DNA of 62,836 nt, taken from the NCBI GenBank assembly GCA_027452145.1, contig DAIDHB010000259.1:1-62836 (forward strand). Reading direction: 5' to 3'. Source of the stretch: Planctomycetales bacterium. Lineage in GTDB: Bacteria; Planctomycetota; Planctomycetia; Isosphaerales; Isosphaeraceae. The position numbers and the translations under genes are program-made. Under the pieces are notes generated by a model, which did no database searches, was not told where the DNA came from, and saw only the letters and a program-made list of their open reading frames with translations. Positions 45,501 to 51,762 of this stretch are shown piece after piece. How positions within the stretch are numbered: position 1 is the stretch's first letter; the number at the start of each line of letters is the position of its first letter.

Positions 45501-47413
45501 CCGCCGGCCGGCGGCGCGACGCCGTTGATCGTGAGCGTGGCCGTCGCGGAGTGGCCCTGGTCGTCGACGGCCGTGACCGCGATCGCGTCCCGTCCCGGTT
45601 CGACCGTCAGCCGGGTGAAGAAGTCTCCGGCGGCATCGAGCGCCTCGGCCTGGGTGCCGGCCACGGTGACCGAGACGACCCGTCCGGTTCCTCCCGCGGA
45701 GGCCCGGCCGCTCACCAGGATGGTCTGCCCCGGCGCGATCGCCGACCCATCGGCGGGTGACGCCACCGAGACGGATAGCCCCGAGGACTGCGGCGGCGAC
45801 GTCACCGGGCCGGCCGGGGCGGCGGCGGCGTCGAGGGCGGACGCGTCGAGGCCCGCCAGGGCCGGGGTCGTCGCCGGGACGACGAGGGCCGATGCGGACG
45901 CGGGAGAGCCGCCGCCCAGCGAGGCGGCCGGGGCCGTCGTCGCCGCAAATGGCGCCGACACACCGGTGATCGCCACCGAAGTCCCCGCCGCGCCGTCGTT
46001 GTGCAACAATCGGAAAACCAGCGTCCCAGCGGAACCCGCGGGCACCGCCGCGAGGTCCACCGTCACGGTATCGCCGCCGACCGAGGTGCCCGCGCCGGTC
46101 GCGACCGGCTGGCCGTCGGTCTGGTTGAAGAAGGTATCGCGGCCGTCGGCCGTCGTCGGGACCAGCGACTGGCCCTGGGCGTCGACCAACGACACCTCGA
46201 AGGCGTCGTTCATCGCCCCGGCGGCCGAGGCGCCGAAGGTGGGCGTGTCGAAGCTGAAGCTCAGGCTGGCCGCACCCGCGGGGATCGTGACCGGCCGCGA
46301 GAGCGTCACGTCGAACGAGTTGCCGGCCTGGATCATCGCGTCGCCGGCCTGGAATGTGGCCGTCCCCTGGCCCGCGGGGGTGCCGCCGTCCTGATGCACG
46401 GTCCAGCCCGCGAGGCCGGGGGCGAAGCTTCCCCCGCCGGTGGGCGGGGGAGTGGGCGTCGGGGTCGGCGTCGGGGTCGGCGACGGCGACGGCGACGGCG
46501 ACGGAGCAGGGGTCGGCGTGCCCGTCGGGCTCCCAGCCGGCGGATGCGTCGCGGTCGTGCCGCCGGTGGGCGTGGGCGTCGTGCCGGCGCGCGTGACGAG
46601 GATTCGAACGACGGCGTCGTTGTAGTCGAAGTCGCCGCCGTACGACTGATCCTCAAAGGCCACGGTGTCCCCCGAGGCCCATCGCATGTGGGTCAGATGG
46701 TCGAAGTTCCCACCCGGGAAGGTGAAGAACGCGTGGAGCCGCGGGGCGTCGGTGACACCGCCGGCCCTGGCCTGCGCCAGGAACTGCCTGGTGGCGCCGT
46801 TCTGGATCATATACATGCCATAGAGACCTCCGGCCGGCAGGACGAGGCGGATCGAATTCCCCGGCTTCGCCGTGCGGGCGAAGAGCAGGACGCGCCGCGA
46901 GTCGGCCAGGGCCGCCGCGGCGTATCCCGGATCGCCCGGCATGAGGCTGCCGATGCGGCCGTCCGGTCCGTCGACGCGGAACAGCCCGATTTCATTGCGA
47001 TAGCGGGCACGGCGCTCGGTGAGCGTGAAGGTCACCGGGACCTCCTGCCCGGGCGATCCGGGGACCTGGAGCGCGAGATCGGCGGGCGGCATGGCCGCCA
47101 GGCGACGATGATCGTTGAAGATCGGGAGTCGACGGGACGCCGGTCCGGAGTGCCACGTCGGCGACGCAGTCGGTCCGCGTCCCGCGGCCCCTGCCACGGC
47201 GAAGGGATGGACCGAAATCGCCGGCACGACAACCGCGAGGTCGTGCAAGCCGGGCCGATCCGGGAAGCTCGGCGGCCGTCCGAGGACATCCCGGCCGTCG
47301 CTCAGCAGGATTCGCGGCTCCAGTGCTTCGGCGGCCATGCCGCGCGCGTTCCGGCCACGATCGGGGCAGCGAGAGGCGCGCGGTGCGCATACGCGACGCG
47401 GGCGTCGGGACAT
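36542..47413 (-). CDS. Giant LEPR-XLL/Ig-like/YD-repeat (RHS) surface protein
   Basis: This 3623-residue protein has the N-terminal motif EALEPRILLS (29-38), a DUF4114-like domain ending near 265 (GGDFDYNDAVVRIL), a Pro/Thr linker (about 266-325) and roughly ten cadherin-like Ig modules (about 750-1940; consensus AYxYDVxAxDPxGxPLTYSL, GMTIDxxTGxIxWTPTAxQ). Among these are a sugar-binding-like insertion (GFDDSGFQTGNAAFGNG) and an SdrD-B-like domain (ISGVVFDDTNQDGVQQATEA). About 40 YD/RHS repeats (about 2330-3320) lead to the RHS core LDLRARAYDPALGQFLSMDP, then a unique C-terminal region of about 250 residues with no known toxin motif. Start 47413 has AGGAG 8 nt upstream. RHS shells usually enclose a C-terminal toxin; here no toxin motif or following immunity gene is evident, so an adhesive surface role is equally likely. 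Confidence 0.9.
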   Translation of the reverse strand: MSRRPRRVCAPRASRCPDRGRNARGMAAEALEPRILLSDGRDVLGRPPSFPDRPGLHDLAVVVPAISVHPFAVAGAAGRGPTASPTWHSGPASRRLPIFNDHRRLAAMPPADLALQVPGSPGQEVPVTFTLTERRARYRNEIGLFRVDGPDGRIGSLMPGDPGYAAAALADSRRVLLFARTAKPGNSIRLVLPAGGLYGMYMIQNGATRQFLAQARAGGVTDAPRLHAFFTFPGGNFDHLTHMRWASGDTVAFEDQSYGGDFDYNDAVVRILVTRAGTTPTPTGGTTATHPPAGSPTGTPTPAPSPSPSPSPTPTPTPTPTPPPTGGGSFAPGLAGWTVHQDGGTPAGQGTATFQAGDAMIQAGNSFDVTLSRPVTIPAGAASLSFSFDTPTFGASAAGAMNDAFEVSLVDAQGQSLVPTTADGRDTFFNQTDGQPVATGAGTSVGGDTVTVDLAAVPAGSAGTLVFRLLHNDGAAGTSVAITGVSAPFAATTAPAASLGGGSPASASALVVPATTPALAGLDASALDAAAAPAGPVTSPPQSSGLSVSVASPADGSAIAPGQTILVSGRASAGGTGRVVSVTVAGTQAEALDAAGDFFTRLTVEPGRDAIAVTAVDDQGHSATATLTINGVAPPAGGVDVSSLADVSGSFVASYGRTSLDYGTGIVYADASVRNIGAYPAGSPLYVAVEHISDPSVHVRDAAGTTADGLPYFDFSGLVAGGTLVPGASSGTLSLAFSDPSGTHFTYDLMFLGAVDHPPAFASVPVVQAVAGSPYEYDASAVSPGGMALTYSLVSGPSGMLVDPATGKVAWSPATPDIGTQEIVVRAADSQGESAEQRFTLTTIASPPNQPPTFSSTPEVSGNVDTPYSYRAVATDPDGDPLTYAIQTGPATMTIDPATGQVTWTPAASQLGDQPISLTVSDGHGGTATQSFAVQVGSALGDQPPVITNQSPTQVLLPTDLVSRTLIPYLGQGYRYKVVPTGQGAGFEQPGFDDSGFQTGNAAFGNGYSGTAPDGSAYDIQTPWPTSTDLLLRQSFRLSPYATDLTVSVEIDNDIQVFLNGHDISGGMQVHDGYASRNSFVFTAPDSDLVPGTNVLAIRARDRGGVDYFDSQVTVKDSTLGSAVGYEHQVTAIDPDGDPLHFQLLESPLGMAIDPTSGLISWAPGQQDIGSHHVTVEVDDGRGGIATQVFDLNVSASPPGSISGVVFDDTNQDGVQQATEAGLQGWTVFLDTNADGQLEAGESFTTTDSSGHYVFNDLAPGTYQVTLVPPLGWIRTAPTNGTDDVTITGSETETGIDFGSVRNPNQTVYPPHFESQPPTTEGLGGQYVYDARASDLQGDPLTYDLVVKPDGMAVDPSTGIVVWTPTAAQLGSQNVILRVTDSQGGVDLQSFQVLVFGSDVPPTITSTPLGPAVAGSAYEYDVIAQSASSEALTYALNNPPMGMAIDPKTGVLTWTPDASQVGTAAVDVVVTDSGGGSADQSFQLQVVASAPDVPPVIGSTPRDAIGVGRTYLYAIQASSPIGSPLTYKLDQAPAGMTVDATGLVTWVPTQAQLGSNPVTIEVDDARGGSATQKVTIVVSASTAIQPPTIISTPPLGDVLGQPYAYNAAADDPQGDPLVWLLKSAPAGMSIDATRGTIRWTPTASQLGSNAVVVEVVDAQGGTDTQSFSINVVAADIPPRITSTPPTSASVGSAYAYPVRAVDDLGLPLTYSLAAAPVGMTIDPGSGLILWTPTAGEVGPQSVTVAVADPLGGGVSQGFSVLVAATGGGQPPAITSTPSFDAIVGNAYAYDITTNEPAGVALTYALLTAPAGMTIDATTGAVSWTPTAAEVGVQTVAVTATDPTGGVASQQFGVGVHNAPKPPSITSSPVTMAAAGAAYRYDVHATDPNGSPLSYSLSAAPKGMTIDGNGRIVWTTAPGDAGTSHVDVVVADGLGLSVDQAFDVTVAPDTQAPTVQINIGQNPANIGDTVTFQVLATDNVGVASEVLTVGGTIVPLDSRGTGTYKVSQAGDLAIVATANDAAGNVGKATATLTAIDPTVTGSPTVDISSPADGTTVTAPTEIDGTVADAHLASWSLDLYTVDGALVSHIAGGTQPVSAGKLGVLDPTLLQSDAYDLRLTATNTGNNSSTADLSISVAGKLKLGNFTLSFTDLAVPVSGIPITVSRTYDTLTSGTSQDFGYGWSLEVGDTNLRTSVPTTGMEGDGIYNPFRDGTRVYITLPGGQREGFTFSPHRAPGLAGSFVGISEPAFTSDPGVTDTLSVTPFELRQNSDGSYSDYGGDLPYNPADPSFSSVYTLTTRNGIVYTIDPQTGKLDSVADGNGNALTFSDAGIFSKSGQKVTFQRDPQGRITAAVDPSGNAIHYAYDAAGDLVSVTDRSGNTTTFDYRTDFPHYLQDVNDPLGRTGARSNYDASGRLTQVTDASGHTVNLGYTPGSDVETTTDPLGNQTIMQYDAQGNVVAEVDPLGGITKKTYDSNNNLLSVTDPLGNTTTYTYDARSDLLTTADPLGRVTRYTYDSTGHLLTTTDPLGHTTAVTTDAKGNVLTVTDPTGVVVETNTYDAAGNLTATTDALGRTTTYVVNGSGLATTITTANGHSMNYTYDTNGNQTGQSTTRTDASGATVPVTLGTDTAANGQLLSVTDPNGNTNSYTYDAAGETTSVVDRLGNKTTYAYDASGNRIKTTYADGTSTSSVYDAANNLVSQTDRQGRTTRFEFDALNRLVKTDYPDGSSVSQQYDAAGRVVATTDGDGHTTKMVYDAAGELIQEIDPAGGVTSYTYDAAGHKTSATDPLGNTTKYVYDSNGQLVETIAPDGSTQTTTYDLDGEPIAVTDQNGNTTHYQYDKLGRLTQVTNALGGVTTYAYDEMGNAVSQTNPLGQTIQQAFDSEQHSVGVTLPLGQADSVTYNAVGDPLTTTDFNGQTTRYTYDSNQRLVREVFADGSEIDFTYTAAGQRATATDARGVTTYSYDARDRLIKVVQPDGTAVSYTYDAAGNRTSVTTPAGTTSYTYDALNRIATVTDPSGGLTTYSYDADSNLVQAVYPDGSVETRTYDTLNRLLTLVTVDVHGTTIQSEKYTYDPAGNRIEVDELGGRVVRYTYDALNRLTEEKITDPSAGNRVIDYSYDAAGNRLTMSDSVAGAATYTYDSNGRLINETTGGKVTTFTYDADGHMLSQNTDAVDQVLYHWDAEGHLSEVDAITPSGTTKIIYAYDADGNRVDTTVNGVETRSLVDIAPSVPQVLEQYRPDGTVVTSYVYGNAPISQQSGGTTSIYHADGIGSVRLLTSASGAVTDTFTYDAFGVLLARTGTTVSGHMFAGESFDTATGLLDLRARAYDPALGQFLSMDPAPAGHADPFGPNRYAYAHDNPVDRIDPSGRQDLAQVGSYLAIAGILAEITAYDLLTLGVPYFIGPQGLNQIRRLEAPDAGLVGISVSVSPSALIYKVPGDAADPLAAEAAIALALVSGAGGFDVLVLPRWKEWYYSYYGLSFGFDTAGSQLSSGGRPWGSFQVYAGLVWNVKKTDDYEGPFWATSGGKGRWGGAVPRGATVFTTPARGASFGISFPLAQGDTPGEASSALSLTASCTTYQYLGESNLIVGAENAISLSVSGVESYAQELVREFLVSAHAPPMMIP
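46440..46503. repeat. Low-complexity GGCGTC/GGCGAC repeats coding the Pro/Thr/Ser linker
   Basis: Tandem units of GTCGG and GGCGAC on the plus strand encode the alternating Thr-Pro and Ser-Pro linker of the giant protein on the minus strand. Its length is likely to vary between strains by slippage. Confidence 0.55.
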
Positions 47414-47995
47414 CGGTGCTACTCCTGGAAGCCGTTCACACGGTGTCGGTGCACGGGAAGACGCGCTCATCGACGAGCGCGGGCCAATGAGTATCTCTTT
47501 TCCCCGGCGTTCACTTCGTCCTGGTGTCGAGCAGCCGAGGTCCCGTCCGTTGGATCCGGGGAAAGGAGCTTCAGATCGAAAGGCATCGTGGACCGAAAGG
47601 TTTCATCGGGGACATGGGCCAGTCCATCGCACTGGGGGCCATCCTCGTCACCCGATTCGTCTCATGCGGTGCCACCACGAAGGCACACGACCCGTCGCAG
47701 ATCGATGAGGCTCAGACTGGCGGGTCGAACTCGTAGGAGTCACACAAGTTTTATACACTAGAGAAGAGGTCCGAAAAAGATCATTGATGAATTTTTTTTG
47801 TTTCGTGTGTTCGCTATTTTGGAACTGAAAAATGCTAAAAACGCCCATTTTCGCGGGGGATAATCTCGTGGGGAACGATGGAGCGGCCGCCACCGGAATT
47901 GGTGATTGTGCGCCGGGGTGGACCGAGGCAAGGCCGCGCATCCGGGGATCGATCCTCGATCCCGGACCACGCGACCGCCGGACGTCGCAGCCCGA
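47414..47995. other. Intergenic region, 582 bp, with a strongly AT-rich island
   Basis: The region separates the giant gene from the response regulator gene, both on the minus strand. Bases 47740-47860 are the most AT-rich stretch in the window (runs of T8, A5 and A5). Several overlapping frames exist here but none has protein-like features. The island holds the promoter candidate at 47750-47778 and leaves a leader of about 330 nt before the giant gene. Confidence 0.5.
47750..47778 (-). promoter_or_regulatory. Candidate promoter of the giant YD-repeat gene
   Basis: On the minus strand TATAAA (plus 47750-47755, 5 of 6 to -10) lies 17 bp after TTTTTC (plus 47773-47778, weak -35) inside the AT-rich island. 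The gene start at 47413 is about 330 nt downstream, so a long leader would be made. Confidence 0.3.
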
Positions 47996-48667
47996 TCACT
48001 CCTCGCGGAGGACGTAGCCCACCCCACGTAGTGTGTGGATCAGCGGCCGGTCGAATCCCCGGTCGACCTTGTTCCTCAGCCGGTTGATGTGCACGTCCAC
48101 CACGTTGGTCAGGCCGTCGAAGTCGTAGTTCCAAACGTGCTCCTGGATCATCGTGCGGCTGACGACCTGCCCGGCCTGGCGCATCAGGTAGTGGAGCAGC
48201 ATGAACTGCTTGGCGGAGAGCTCGATCCGCTGCCCGGCCCGCTCGACGCTGCGCGCCGCCGGGTCGAGCACCAGGTCGCCGACGCGCAGCACGGCCGGCT
48301 GCACCTCGGGCCCGCGCCGGAGGACCACGCGGATCCTCGCCATCAGCTCGGCGAAGGAGAACGGCTTGACCAGGTAGTCGTCGGCGCCCGCGTCCAGCCC
48401 CTCGACCCGGTCGTGCACCGCGCCCCGGGCCGTCAGGAAGATGGCCGGCGTCCGGACATCCCCGGCCCGCAGCTTTCTCAGCAGGTCCAGCCCGTCCCGG
48501 CCCGGCAGCATCCGGTCGAGGATCACGACGTCGTAGACGCCGGTCATCGCGTATTCCAGCCCCAGAACGCCGTCATTCACCAGGTCGACGGCGAACCCCT
48601 GCTCGCGCAGGCCCTGCTCGAGCGAACGGCCCAGATCCGGGTTGTCCTCCACCACCAGCACCCGCAT
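47996..48667 (-). CDS. OmpR-family response regulator, CusR/TcrA-like (orphan)
   Basis: The 223-residue protein has a receiver domain (1-115) with acidic E7-D8, phospho-acceptor D51 in [11 protein letters not shown]79 and K101 in KPFSF. A winged-helix DNA-binding domain (about 125-222) contains [20 protein letters not shown] and the end [15 protein letters not shown]. That last part is typical of CusR, CopR and TcrA regulators of metal or envelope stress. Its partner histidine kinase is not in the window, so it is an orphan here. A palindrome resembling a CusR box (48772-48787) lies in the divergent promoter region before the DUF1559 gene, suggesting autoregulation and control of that gene. 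Confidence 0.93.
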   Translation of the reverse strand: MRVLVVEDNPDLGRSLEQGLREQGFAVDLVNDGVLGLEYAMTGVYDVVILDRMLPGRDGLDLLRKLRAGDVRTPAIFLTARGAVHDRVEGLDAGADDYLVKPFSFAELMARIRVVLRRGPEVQPAVLRVGDLVLDPAARSVERAGQRIELSAKQFMLLHYLMRQAGQVVSRTMIQEHVWNYDFDGLTNVVDVHINRLRNKVDRGFDRPLIHTLRGVGYVLREE

Positions 48668-48771
48668 CGCCGACCCCCGCGCGCCCGACGCCGCCCGGGC
48701 GGACTCGGCCCGAACCGACCGTCCGCCTCATCCCATCATCATACCGATGGACCCCGGGCCGCCGTCCCAAG

Positions 48772-48787
48772 ATTACACCTCTGTCAT
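48772..48787. promoter_or_regulatory. CusR-box-like palindrome between the regulator and DUF1559 genes
   Basis: The minus strand reads ATGACAGAGGTGTAAT, an imperfect palindrome that fits the CusR/CopR box ATGACAA-nn-TTGTCAT at 11 of 14 defined positions. It lies about 105 bp upstream of the regulator start and about 78 bp upstream of the DUF1559 start. The encoded regulator is of the CusR type. Confidence 0.4.
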
Positions 48788-48864
48788 GTTCGGGCCACGT
48801 TCGCGACATGCCCGACGGATCCAATCGGAGGAGTGGCGCATCGCCGGTCCCAGGAGTTTGCCCG

Positions 48865-49800
48865 ATGGGTCGAACGCCCCGCAGTCCCCGGCCCAGCGCC
48901 GGTTTCACCCTGATCGAGCTGCTGGTGGTGATCGCGATCATCGCCGTCCTGATCGCGCTGTTGCTCCCCGCCGTCCAGGCCGCGCGCGAGGCCGCGAGGC
49001 GGGCGCAGTGCGTCAATAACCTCAAGCAGATCGGCCTCGCGCTGATGAATTACGAGACGGCGATCCGGACGTTCCCGCCGGGGTATATCTCGCTGTTCGA
49101 CGCCCAGGGCAACGACACCGGGCCGGGCTGGGGCTGGTCGGCCCTGATGCTGCCGAGCTTCGATAACTCGGTCACCTACAACTCGATCAACTTCAGCCTG
49201 GCGATCGAGAATCCGAGCAACCTCACCGGCCGCCTGGTGCTGCTCTCGTCCTTCCTGTGCCCGTCGGACACAGTGCAGCCGTCGTGGCCGGCGGTCAACC
49301 GAGACACGGCCACCGGCGCCGCGTTCCAGACCATCTGCCAGGTCGCGTCGTCGAACTACGTGGGGATGTACGGCCTCGGCGAGCCCGGTCCGGACGGCGA
49401 GGGCGTGTTCTTCCGCGACAGCCGGATCTCGCCGCGGGACATCACCGACGGCACGAGCCAGACGATCCTGGCCGGCGAGCGGTCCCACCGCCTGGGCGAG
49501 GCGACCTGGGTCGGCGCGGTGACGAACGCCATCCTGTATCCCACCGACGGCGACAACATCGGCCGCTACGTCCCCGAGACGAGCCCCGGGATGACCCTCG
49601 GCCACGCCGGCGAGGGGCACGGGCCGGGCGACCCGCGCTCGGATGTGAACCAGTTCTACAGCCTGCACCTCGGCAGGGGGGTGAACTTCCTCTTCGCCGA
49701 CGGGCACGTGACGTTCCTGAAGTCCACCATGAACTACAAGACCTACCTCGCCCTCGCATCGCGCGCGGGGGGCGAGGTGGTGTCGTCCGGAGATTACTGA
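48865..49800 (+). CDS. DUF1559 domain-containing prepilin-like protein (second copy)
   Basis: The 311-residue protein has the standard planctomycete prepilin-like N-terminus ([20 protein letters not shown], then [15 protein letters not shown]) and a full DUF1559 domain: [51 protein letters not shown] and [14 protein letters not shown]. It aligns end to end with the protein at 35528-36463 and is the more canonical of the two. Start 48865 has CAGGAG 8 nt upstream; an earlier in-frame ATG (48808) would put extra residues before the leader. Its stop overlaps the start of the PepSY-like lipoprotein gene by 1 bp, so the two are probably co-translated. The CusR-box-like site lies in its promoter region. 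Confidence 0.92.
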   Translation: MGRTPRSPRPSAGFTLIELLVVIAIIAVLIALLLPAVQAAREAARRAQCVNNLKQIGLALMNYETAIRTFPPGYISLFDAQGNDTGPGWGWSALMLPSFDNSVTYNSINFSLAIENPSNLTGRLVLLSSFLCPSDTVQPSWPAVNRDTATGAAFQTICQVASSNYVGMYGLGEPGPDGEGVFFRDSRISPRDITDGTSQTILAGERSHRLGEATWVGAVTNAILYPTDGDNIGRYVPETSPGMTLGHAGEGHGPGDPRSDVNQFYSLHLGRGVNFLFADGHVTFLKSTMNYKTYLALASRAGGEVVSSGDY

Positions 49801-50093
49801 TGATGACCAGGTCCCGCATGTCCGTGACCCTGTCCCTGACGCTGCTCCTGCTCCTTCCGGCCGCCGGCTGCGATAGCGACGAGCCCGAGGAAACCCAGTC
49901 GGTGCCGATCGATCAGGTGCCGCCGGCGGTGATGGAGGTCGCCCGGAAGCAACTCCCCGGCCTGAAGTTCGACCGGGCCTACAAGATCGAGGTCGAGGGC
50001 AAGGCCGCCTACGAGATCCGCGGCAAGGACGCCCGCGGCAAGATCCGCGAGGTCGAGGTGTCCGAGAGCGGTGCGGTCATCGAGGTCGAATAA
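49800..50093 (+). CDS. Small PepSY-like lipoprotein
   Basis: The 97-residue protein has a lipoprotein signal (LSLTLLLLLPAAGC, lipobox AAGC near residue 25) and a single PepSY-like domain (about 38-97): IDQVPPAVMEVARKQLPGLK, an alternating-strand part AAYEIRGKDARGKIREVEVS and the end GAVIEVE. PepSY-like domains bind and inhibit proteases or act as small periplasmic sensors. The start codon overlaps the DUF1559 stop (TGATG), with CGGAG 8 nt upstream. The coupling suggests that it works with the DUF1559 protein at the envelope. Confidence 0.8.
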   Translation: MMTRSRMSVTLSLTLLLLLPAAGCDSDEPEETQSVPIDQVPPAVMEVARKQLPGLKFDRAYKIEVEGKAAYEIRGKDARGKIREVEVSESGAVIEVE

Positions 50094-50118
50094 CCGAGCC
50101 GAGCCGAGCCGAGCCGAA
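50094..50118. repeat. CCGAG tandem repeat
   Basis: Four perfect CCGAG units (50094-50113) plus a variant CCGAA (50114-50118) start directly after the PepSY-like stop codon. They are noncoding and likely to vary in number by slippage. Confidence 0.7.
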
Positions 50119-50177
50119 CCGCCGGCTGCCGGAGCGATCCGATCCTGTCCGTTGCAGGGCGGAGCCCGCGGCGGGCC

Positions 50178-51476
50178 TCAATGATGCCGCTTCAGGGCCA
50201 TCAGGACGGTCGGGTGGGCCAGGATGCGCGCGTCGACCGCCGGCAGCGAGGCGGCGTGCCCCGAAGGCTGCGGCGGGTGTCCGGCAGCCCGGAAATGCCG
50301 GACGAACCCGGAATGCCGGAAGGCGAACCTTCGACTCCTGGCCCGGCGGAGGACGGACGCCGACGTCCGGCTGGCGTTCGAGGTCGTCAGCGGGACGTTG
50401 ATATTGCTGGCCACCAGGTCGGCGATCAGCGGGCCACCGTTGGGCGAGCCGAGGCCCGTCGCGCCGGCGCGGCCGGGGTGGTTCGTGGCCACCGAGTGGA
50501 AGTCGGAGGGTGGCAAGACGTACAGAGTCGGCAGGGTCTGCGTGGCCCCGTTGAGACTTCCCTTACCCTGCAAGGCGCGGCCCTGGTCGGCGATGGCGAT
50601 GATGGCGGCCCAGGCCGGCGTGCCCAGGCTGGTCCCGCCGACGATCTGCCACGAGCCCAGCCCGGTGTAGGGCGAGGTCTGATAGACCTCGACCCCCGTA
50701 TTCGGGTCGCCGTCAAAGGCGACGTCCGGCGTGCCCCGCCGGCCGGTCGACTGGAAGGTCCGCTGATAGGAGGGCTCGGCCACCGTGTGGCTCTGGCCGC
50801 CGCCGCTGCCGCTCCAGGCGACCTCGGACACATAACCCCCGGCGCCATTCACATAAAGCGACGTCCCGCCGACCGCCAGGACATCCGGCGAGACCGCCGG
50901 CCATTCCGACCCGGCGGCCATCCCGCTGTCGCCGCTGGCCCCGACAAAGGTGATCCCGATGTGCCCCGGCGGCGTCGTGAGCGCGGCCGAGGCATGATAG
51001 GTGGCCTCGGGGAAGCCCAGGCTCATCGAGATCACGTCCACCGCGGGGATGTTCCGCGCGACGTTCACCGCGGCCAGCAGGCTCTGGAGGCTCTGCGAGT
51101 TGGCCTCCACCACCACGAGCGTCGCTCCCGGGGCGATCGCGTGCGCCCATTCGACGTCCAGCGACTCCTCGACCCCCCACGACGGGTTCGACTGCTGCCC
51201 GCCCAGGTTCACGACGTCCAGCGGCGGCGCCGGCAGGTTGTACGTCTGGTCGAAGACCTGGAGGTCGGACGCCAGCGTCGGGTCGTGGAACGCCTCGATC
51301 AGCGCGATCGTCTGGCCCGTGCCGTCCCCCTTCACCGCGCCGCCGGGCGTGTTGAACGAAACCGAGTCCAGCCCGTAGGCGTGCTCCAGCACGGCCGGGG
51401 TCAGGCCCGAGGGTAGACAACGATCGTCCAGCCTGTCCACGGCTGGCCGCAGACGGCGGCGCAGGCGCATTCGCAT
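50178..51476 (-). CDS. Sedolisin-type (S53) serine-carboxyl peptidase without a pro-domain
   Basis: The 432-residue protein has the sedolisin catalytic set: E103 and D107 in GVEESLDVEW, oxyanion Asp D183 in GASGDSG, and nucleophile S283 in GGTSLGTPAW. The usual N-terminal pro-domain of about 180 residues is absent; the catalytic fold follows a short N-terminus with VDRLDDRCLPS (13-23), a variant of the LEPR-XLL-type motif. The C-terminal calcium site is changed: the usual Y-D-x-x-TGLGSPN reads GRAGATGLGSPN. A basic, His-rich tail of about 60 residues ends the protein. Sedolisins are acid-active endopeptidases; without a pro-domain, activation must differ or the protein is a binding variant. 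Start 51476 has AAGGTG upstream. Confidence 0.88.
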   Translation of the reverse strand: MRMRLRRRLRPAVDRLDDRCLPSGLTPAVLEHAYGLDSVSFNTPGGAVKGDGTGQTIALIEAFHDPTLASDLQVFDQTYNLPAPPLDVVNLGGQQSNPSWGVEESLDVEWAHAIAPGATLVVVEANSQSLQSLLAAVNVARNIPAVDVISMSLGFPEATYHASAALTTPPGHIGITFVGASGDSGMAAGSEWPAVSPDVLAVGGTSLYVNGAGGYVSEVAWSGSGGGQSHTVAEPSYQRTFQSTGRRGTPDVAFDGDPNTGVEVYQTSPYTGLGSWQIVGGTSLGTPAWAAIIAIADQGRALQGKGSLNGATQTLPTLYVLPPSDFHSVATNHPGRAGATGLGSPNGGPLIADLVASNINVPLTTSNASRTSASVLRRARSRRFAFRHSGFVRHFRAAGHPPQPSGHAASLPAVDARILAHPTVLMALKRHH

Positions 51477-51659
51477 CGGTCACCTTGCTCGCGGTGATAA
51501 TCGAAAGAGAGCAGTCTCGGGAGTCGTCGGTGATAGCTGTCGTACGGAGACGATGATTCGGCGGTTCGGGGTCCACTCCTTTGAACGGTGAAAGTCTATC
51601 CGATCGCGCGCGCTTTGGGAAGAAAGTCACGCCGAGAATCGCGCGACGCATCCGGCTCG

Positions 51660-51688
51660 TTGCGTCGGCACAACGCGGCTGGTAGGCT
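51660..51688 (+). promoter_or_regulatory. Weak promoter candidate of the peroxiredoxin gene
   Basis: TTGCGT (51660-51665) and TAGGCT (51683-51688) are 17 bp apart, with an expected leader of about 67 nt. The hexamers are weak matches but repeat the pattern seen before the ECF sigma factor gene. Confidence 0.35.
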
Positions 51689-51762
51689 CCGTGGGTGGGA
51701 TCCCGGGGCGGCGAAGTCCCCGGGACGTCATCCCGAGGCGCCGTTACCCCGAGGAGACAGCG

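Noticed and set aside
47648..48027. Small frames over the AT-rich island near 47.8 kb
   Set aside because: Their open state arises from local base composition. Their residues are not protein-like and the island better fits a promoter region.
50094..50118. CCGAG repeat as a recombination or origin site
   Set aside because: It is a simple short tandem repeat right after a stop codon, with no flanking integrase, tRNA or DnaA boxes.
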